This document shows positions 62,250-64,000 of a stretch of DNA of 64,000 nt, piece by piece (positions within the stretch are counted from its first letter, which is position 1; the number at the start of each line of letters is the position of its first letter). The stretch is from Fonticella tunisiensis. GTDB taxonomy: Bacteria; Bacillota; Clostridia; Clostridiales; Caloramatoraceae. The DNA lies in the NCBI RefSeq assembly GCF_004364155.1, contig NZ_SOAZ01000003.1, forward strand, positions 117,972 through 181,971. Reading direction: 5' to 3'. Under the pieces are notes generated by a model. That model did not search any database. It saw only the letters and a program-made list of their open reading frames with translations, and was not told where the DNA came from. The translations under genes were made by a program, and so were the position numbers.

Positions 62250-62355
62250 TTTTGCAAGTGAAATTTCCTCACTTTTGCAAAATTTTTTCCTCACCCCAAG
62301 GTGGGGAATTTTTATGTTAACCATTGCAGGATATCACTGTTTTTTTAATCGGTAA
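61021..62355 (+). CDS. ltrA: Group II intron reverse transcriptase/maturase with altered tail
   Basis: This 444-residue protein has reverse transcriptase blocks NGGVRVLGIPTVADRIAQMV, QDSYGYRPNKSAHDAIDITR, VPQGGVISPVLSNLFLHY and RYVDDGIINC with a YVDD active site. The maturase region follows (RGWLNYYGKYGRKELTKVL). There is no HNH endonuclease. The native end is near LFEHWKVGMF; the last 30 or so residues come from IS21 end sequence. GGAGG lies about six bases before ATG 61021. Enzyme activity may persist, but the intron RNA is incomplete. Confidence 0.85.
   Translation: MNKTKSFNVSKNLVYQAYKEVKANKGSAGVNDISLEKFEINLKDNLYKIWNRMSSGTYFPPPVKAVEIPKKNGGVRVLGIPTVADRIAQMVVKINFELKVEKYFLQDSYGYRPNKSAHDAIDITRERCWKYDWVLEFDIKGLFDNIDHTFLMKAVRKHTDCKWELLYIERWMKSPIQKGKEIIKRETGVPQGGVISPVLSNLFLHYTFDKWMERNFTNNPWCRYVDDGIINCKILKQAQYIRKCLEDRFKQCKLEIHPEKTKIIYCKDSNRKEEHENIEFTFLSYTFRPRKAKGKEDKEFTSFLPAISNKAKKHIKQTIKQWKLLWMTNKELGDIAEKYNPVIRGWLNYYGKYGRKELTKVLEHINYHLCFWIRRKYKKYKYKSYKAMSLLMKIANKNSTLFEHWKVGMFFASEISSLLQNFFLTPRWGIFMLTIAGYHCFFNR
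62250..62330 (-). mobile_element. IS21-type end remnant
   Basis: On the minus strand, CCTGCAATGG is followed by two GGGGAAT/GTGAGGAAAT-TTGCAA units, the same order as 5530-5600 upstream of istA. The rest of the element is missing. It cuts the intron-encoded protein and removes the intron 3' end. Confidence 0.6.
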
Positions 62356-62358
62356 TAA

Positions 62359-63907
62359 GGGAGCATACATAGATTTGTGTAAATCACATCTATGTATGCT
62401 CTTTTAATGCATGTGTAACTGGTAAGTATGGAAATAATAACTAAGAAATATTTTTGAGAGGAGTAGATATTTATGCCTGAGTTGAACATACCTGATATTG
62501 ATCTTAACTCTGAATTAAAAAAGTGTAAGAATATGGAGGATTTAGTTGGAAAGAATGGGCTAATGCAGAGGTTATTTGGAAATATTATTCAACAGTTTCT
62601 AGAGGCTGAGATGGAAGAGCATCTTGGAAGGCAGAAATATGAGAGGGTCTTAGATGGTGAAAGAAATTATAGAAATGGATATAGCACAAAGAAAATTAAA
62701 AGCAGCTTTGGGGAAGTTGATGTCAATATCCCCAGGGACAGAAAAGCAGAATTTGAGCCAAAGATAATAAAAAAATATGAAACTGTGTGCAACGAACTTG
62801 ATAAAAAGGTTATAGGACTATATGCCAGAGGCATGTCTGTGGATGACATTAAAGCAGAGATTGATGAGCTGTATGGGATAGACATATCACCAGCTATGAC
62901 TTCAAAAATCACCGATAAGGTGATGGAAACAGCTATCGCTTGGCAGAACAGGCCATTAGAACCAATATATCCGATTGTGTATATGGATACTATTCACTAC
63001 AAAGTTAGAGAAGAACATCAGATTGTTAGTAAAGCTGCCTACATATGCATGGCGTTAGATATGAATGGATACAAGGATATATTAGGCATATGGATAGGAG
63101 AACAGGAGGGTGCCAAATTGTGGCTATCAGTGTGTAATGACCTTAAAAACCGTGGTGTTAAAGATATATTGATAGCTTGTATGGATGGTCTTAAGGGACT
63201 TCCTGATGCCATAAAGGCCGTTTTTCCACAGGTGAACATACAAAACTGCATAATACATCAAATACGTAATTCAATAAAGTATATAGCTTCAAAGGATAGT
63301 AAAGCCTTTATGAAGGATTTAAAGCAGGTATACCAGGCTACTAACGAACAAATGGCGGTTAAAGCTTTGGAATTACTTGAAAGTACGTGGGGGGCTAAGT
63401 ATCCGATAGTCATACAATCCTGGACCAACAACTGGGATAACTTGTCTACATACTTTGATTTTCCTCCGGAAATTAGGAGGATCAATATATACCACAAATG
63501 CTCTTGAGGGCTTTAATAGACAGTTAAGGAAGTCTACCAAGGTCAGAACATCTTTTCCTACGGATGACTCTTTGAGAAAGTCTTTGTATCTAGCTACAGA
63601 GCAGATAATAACTAAGTGGACTTCACCATGCCAGAATTGGCATAGTATTTTAGCGCAGTTAAGCATAATGTATGCAGATAGGCTTGAACAATATCTTTAA
63701 AAGTTAAATAGCTTGTACTAATTTAAAAAATCTATGTATAAAAATAAAAAATAGATTCAAAATAATATTGAACAACAGTTACACTATCACATTATTTAGT
63801 AATACCCAAAAAAATAAAAATTACTACAGGAGTTGTCTCCTATAGTAATTTCCAGTTTGAATTAATCTTATCTAAAATAAATTTACACAAATCTGTGGAC
63901 GTTCTCT
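62359..63907 (+). mobile_element. IS256-family insertion sequence
   Basis: The left end GGGAGCATACATAG (62359) forms a hairpin with CTATGTATGCTC (to 62402). The right end (63880-63907) read in reverse shares AGATTTGTGTAAAT and several outer bases with the left. The transposase lies between. No clear target duplication is seen at the flanks. A hairpin (AAATTACTA...TAGTAATTT, 63817-63852) lies near the right end. The last 93 bases of the window hold nothing recognised. Confidence 0.8.
62473..63700 (+). pseudogene. IS256-family transposase with a frameshift
   Basis: From ATG 62473 (GAGGAG upstream): MEEHLGRQKYERV, GEVDVNIPRDRKAEFEPKII, YARGMSVDDIKAEIDELYGI, IVYMDTIHYKVREEHQ, ILIACMDGLKGLPDAIKAVF and QNCIIHQIRNSIKYIA, the mutator-type DDE core. 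At about 63482 one extra A shifts the frame. The native end IYTTNALEGFNRQLRKSTKV, with the catalytic Glu, to LEQYL is in the next frame and stops at 63700. About 408 residues if repaired, the usual length. Confidence 0.87.
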
Positions 63908-64000
63908 AAGTTTCTATAATTTGCATTTTAGGCTAATTTTACTAGAAGCAGTTTATTTAATCTGCTGTTTTTAGAATCATTTTTTATTATTTTGAGGTTA

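Noticed and set aside
1..64000. tRNA, rRNA, cas genes or a replication origin
   Set aside because: None was recognised on either strand by eye; a covariance or profile search would be needed to exclude a tRNA completely.

Overview
The window reads as a chromosomal piece of a low-GC, endospore-forming Clostridia (Clostridiaceae-like) genome. The reasons are AT-rich coding, GGAGG-type ribosome binding sites, consensus sigma-A promoters, a T-box leader on asnA, an H-type small acid-soluble spore protein gene (28231-28410) and two short CRISPR arrays whose repeat ends in the ATTGAAAC handle typical of type I-B. I cannot name the species from sequence alone. No tRNA, rRNA, cas gene or replication origin was seen.

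Layout. 1-9 kb: the 3' part of carB, a small zinc-ribbon membrane protein, a UvrC-like GIY-YIG protein, a YmaF-family His-rich protein, an istB-less IS21 remnant, an HDOD protein with a chimeric tail, a GNAT acetyltransferase and a truncated MATE pump. 9.3-15.4 kb (minus strand): the lower mevalonate pathway, with type 2 IPP isomerase, mevalonate kinase, diphosphomevalonate decarboxylase and phosphomevalonate kinase. A TctA-type carboxylate permease and a small membrane protein sit inside the cluster, and REP-like double hairpins sit in its non-coding gaps. 15.6-22.5 kb: two leader-bearing CRISPR mini-arrays flank a mannosylglycerate-type system (GH38 hydrolase, PTS EIIABC, RpiR regulator). 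23.9-27.8 kb: a second RpiR regulator, an alpha-glucoside PTS EIICB and a GH4 6-phospho-alpha-glucosidase. 28-30 kb: sspH and class II fructose-bisphosphate aldolase. 30.3-37.6 kb: a MacB/FtsX-like exporter with a long coiled coil, a nitroreductase and a GntR-controlled ABC exporter with a clear promoter/operator. 37.7-48.7 kb: ADP-ribosylglycohydrolase, an OFA-type MFS carrier, YjbQ, a polar amino-acid ABC importer, an M20 amidohydrolase, a second YmaF gene and T-box-controlled asnA. 49.7-58.7 kb (minus strand): a LacI-controlled sugar-acid operon with KDPG aldolase, TIM-barrel protein, carrier, hydantoinase-like ATPase, HExxH protein, PfkB kinase, hexulose-6-phosphate synthase and phosphohexuloisomerase. 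59-64 kb: nested mobile elements (IS256 scrap, IS3 orfA, group II intron, IS21 end, a near-complete IS256 element).

The most interesting points are as follows. (1) The four-enzyme lower mevalonate pathway is interrupted by a carboxylate permease, and no HMG-CoA synthase or reductase is in the window. This suggests import and use of external mevalonate. (2) Three genes of the sugar-acid operon (eda, hps, phi) each carry an independent disabling lesion. (3) The CRISPR mini-arrays share a roughly 195-bp leader with a conserved internal palindrome, and both are cut off in a repeat at the leader-distal end. (4) Three copies of an IS256 left end form a hairpin whose stem bases change in compensating pairs. 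(5) There is a striking number of duplicated gene scraps, nearly all 3' ends, scattered between intact genes. Every functional name below rests on reading the proteins by eye, with no database search.
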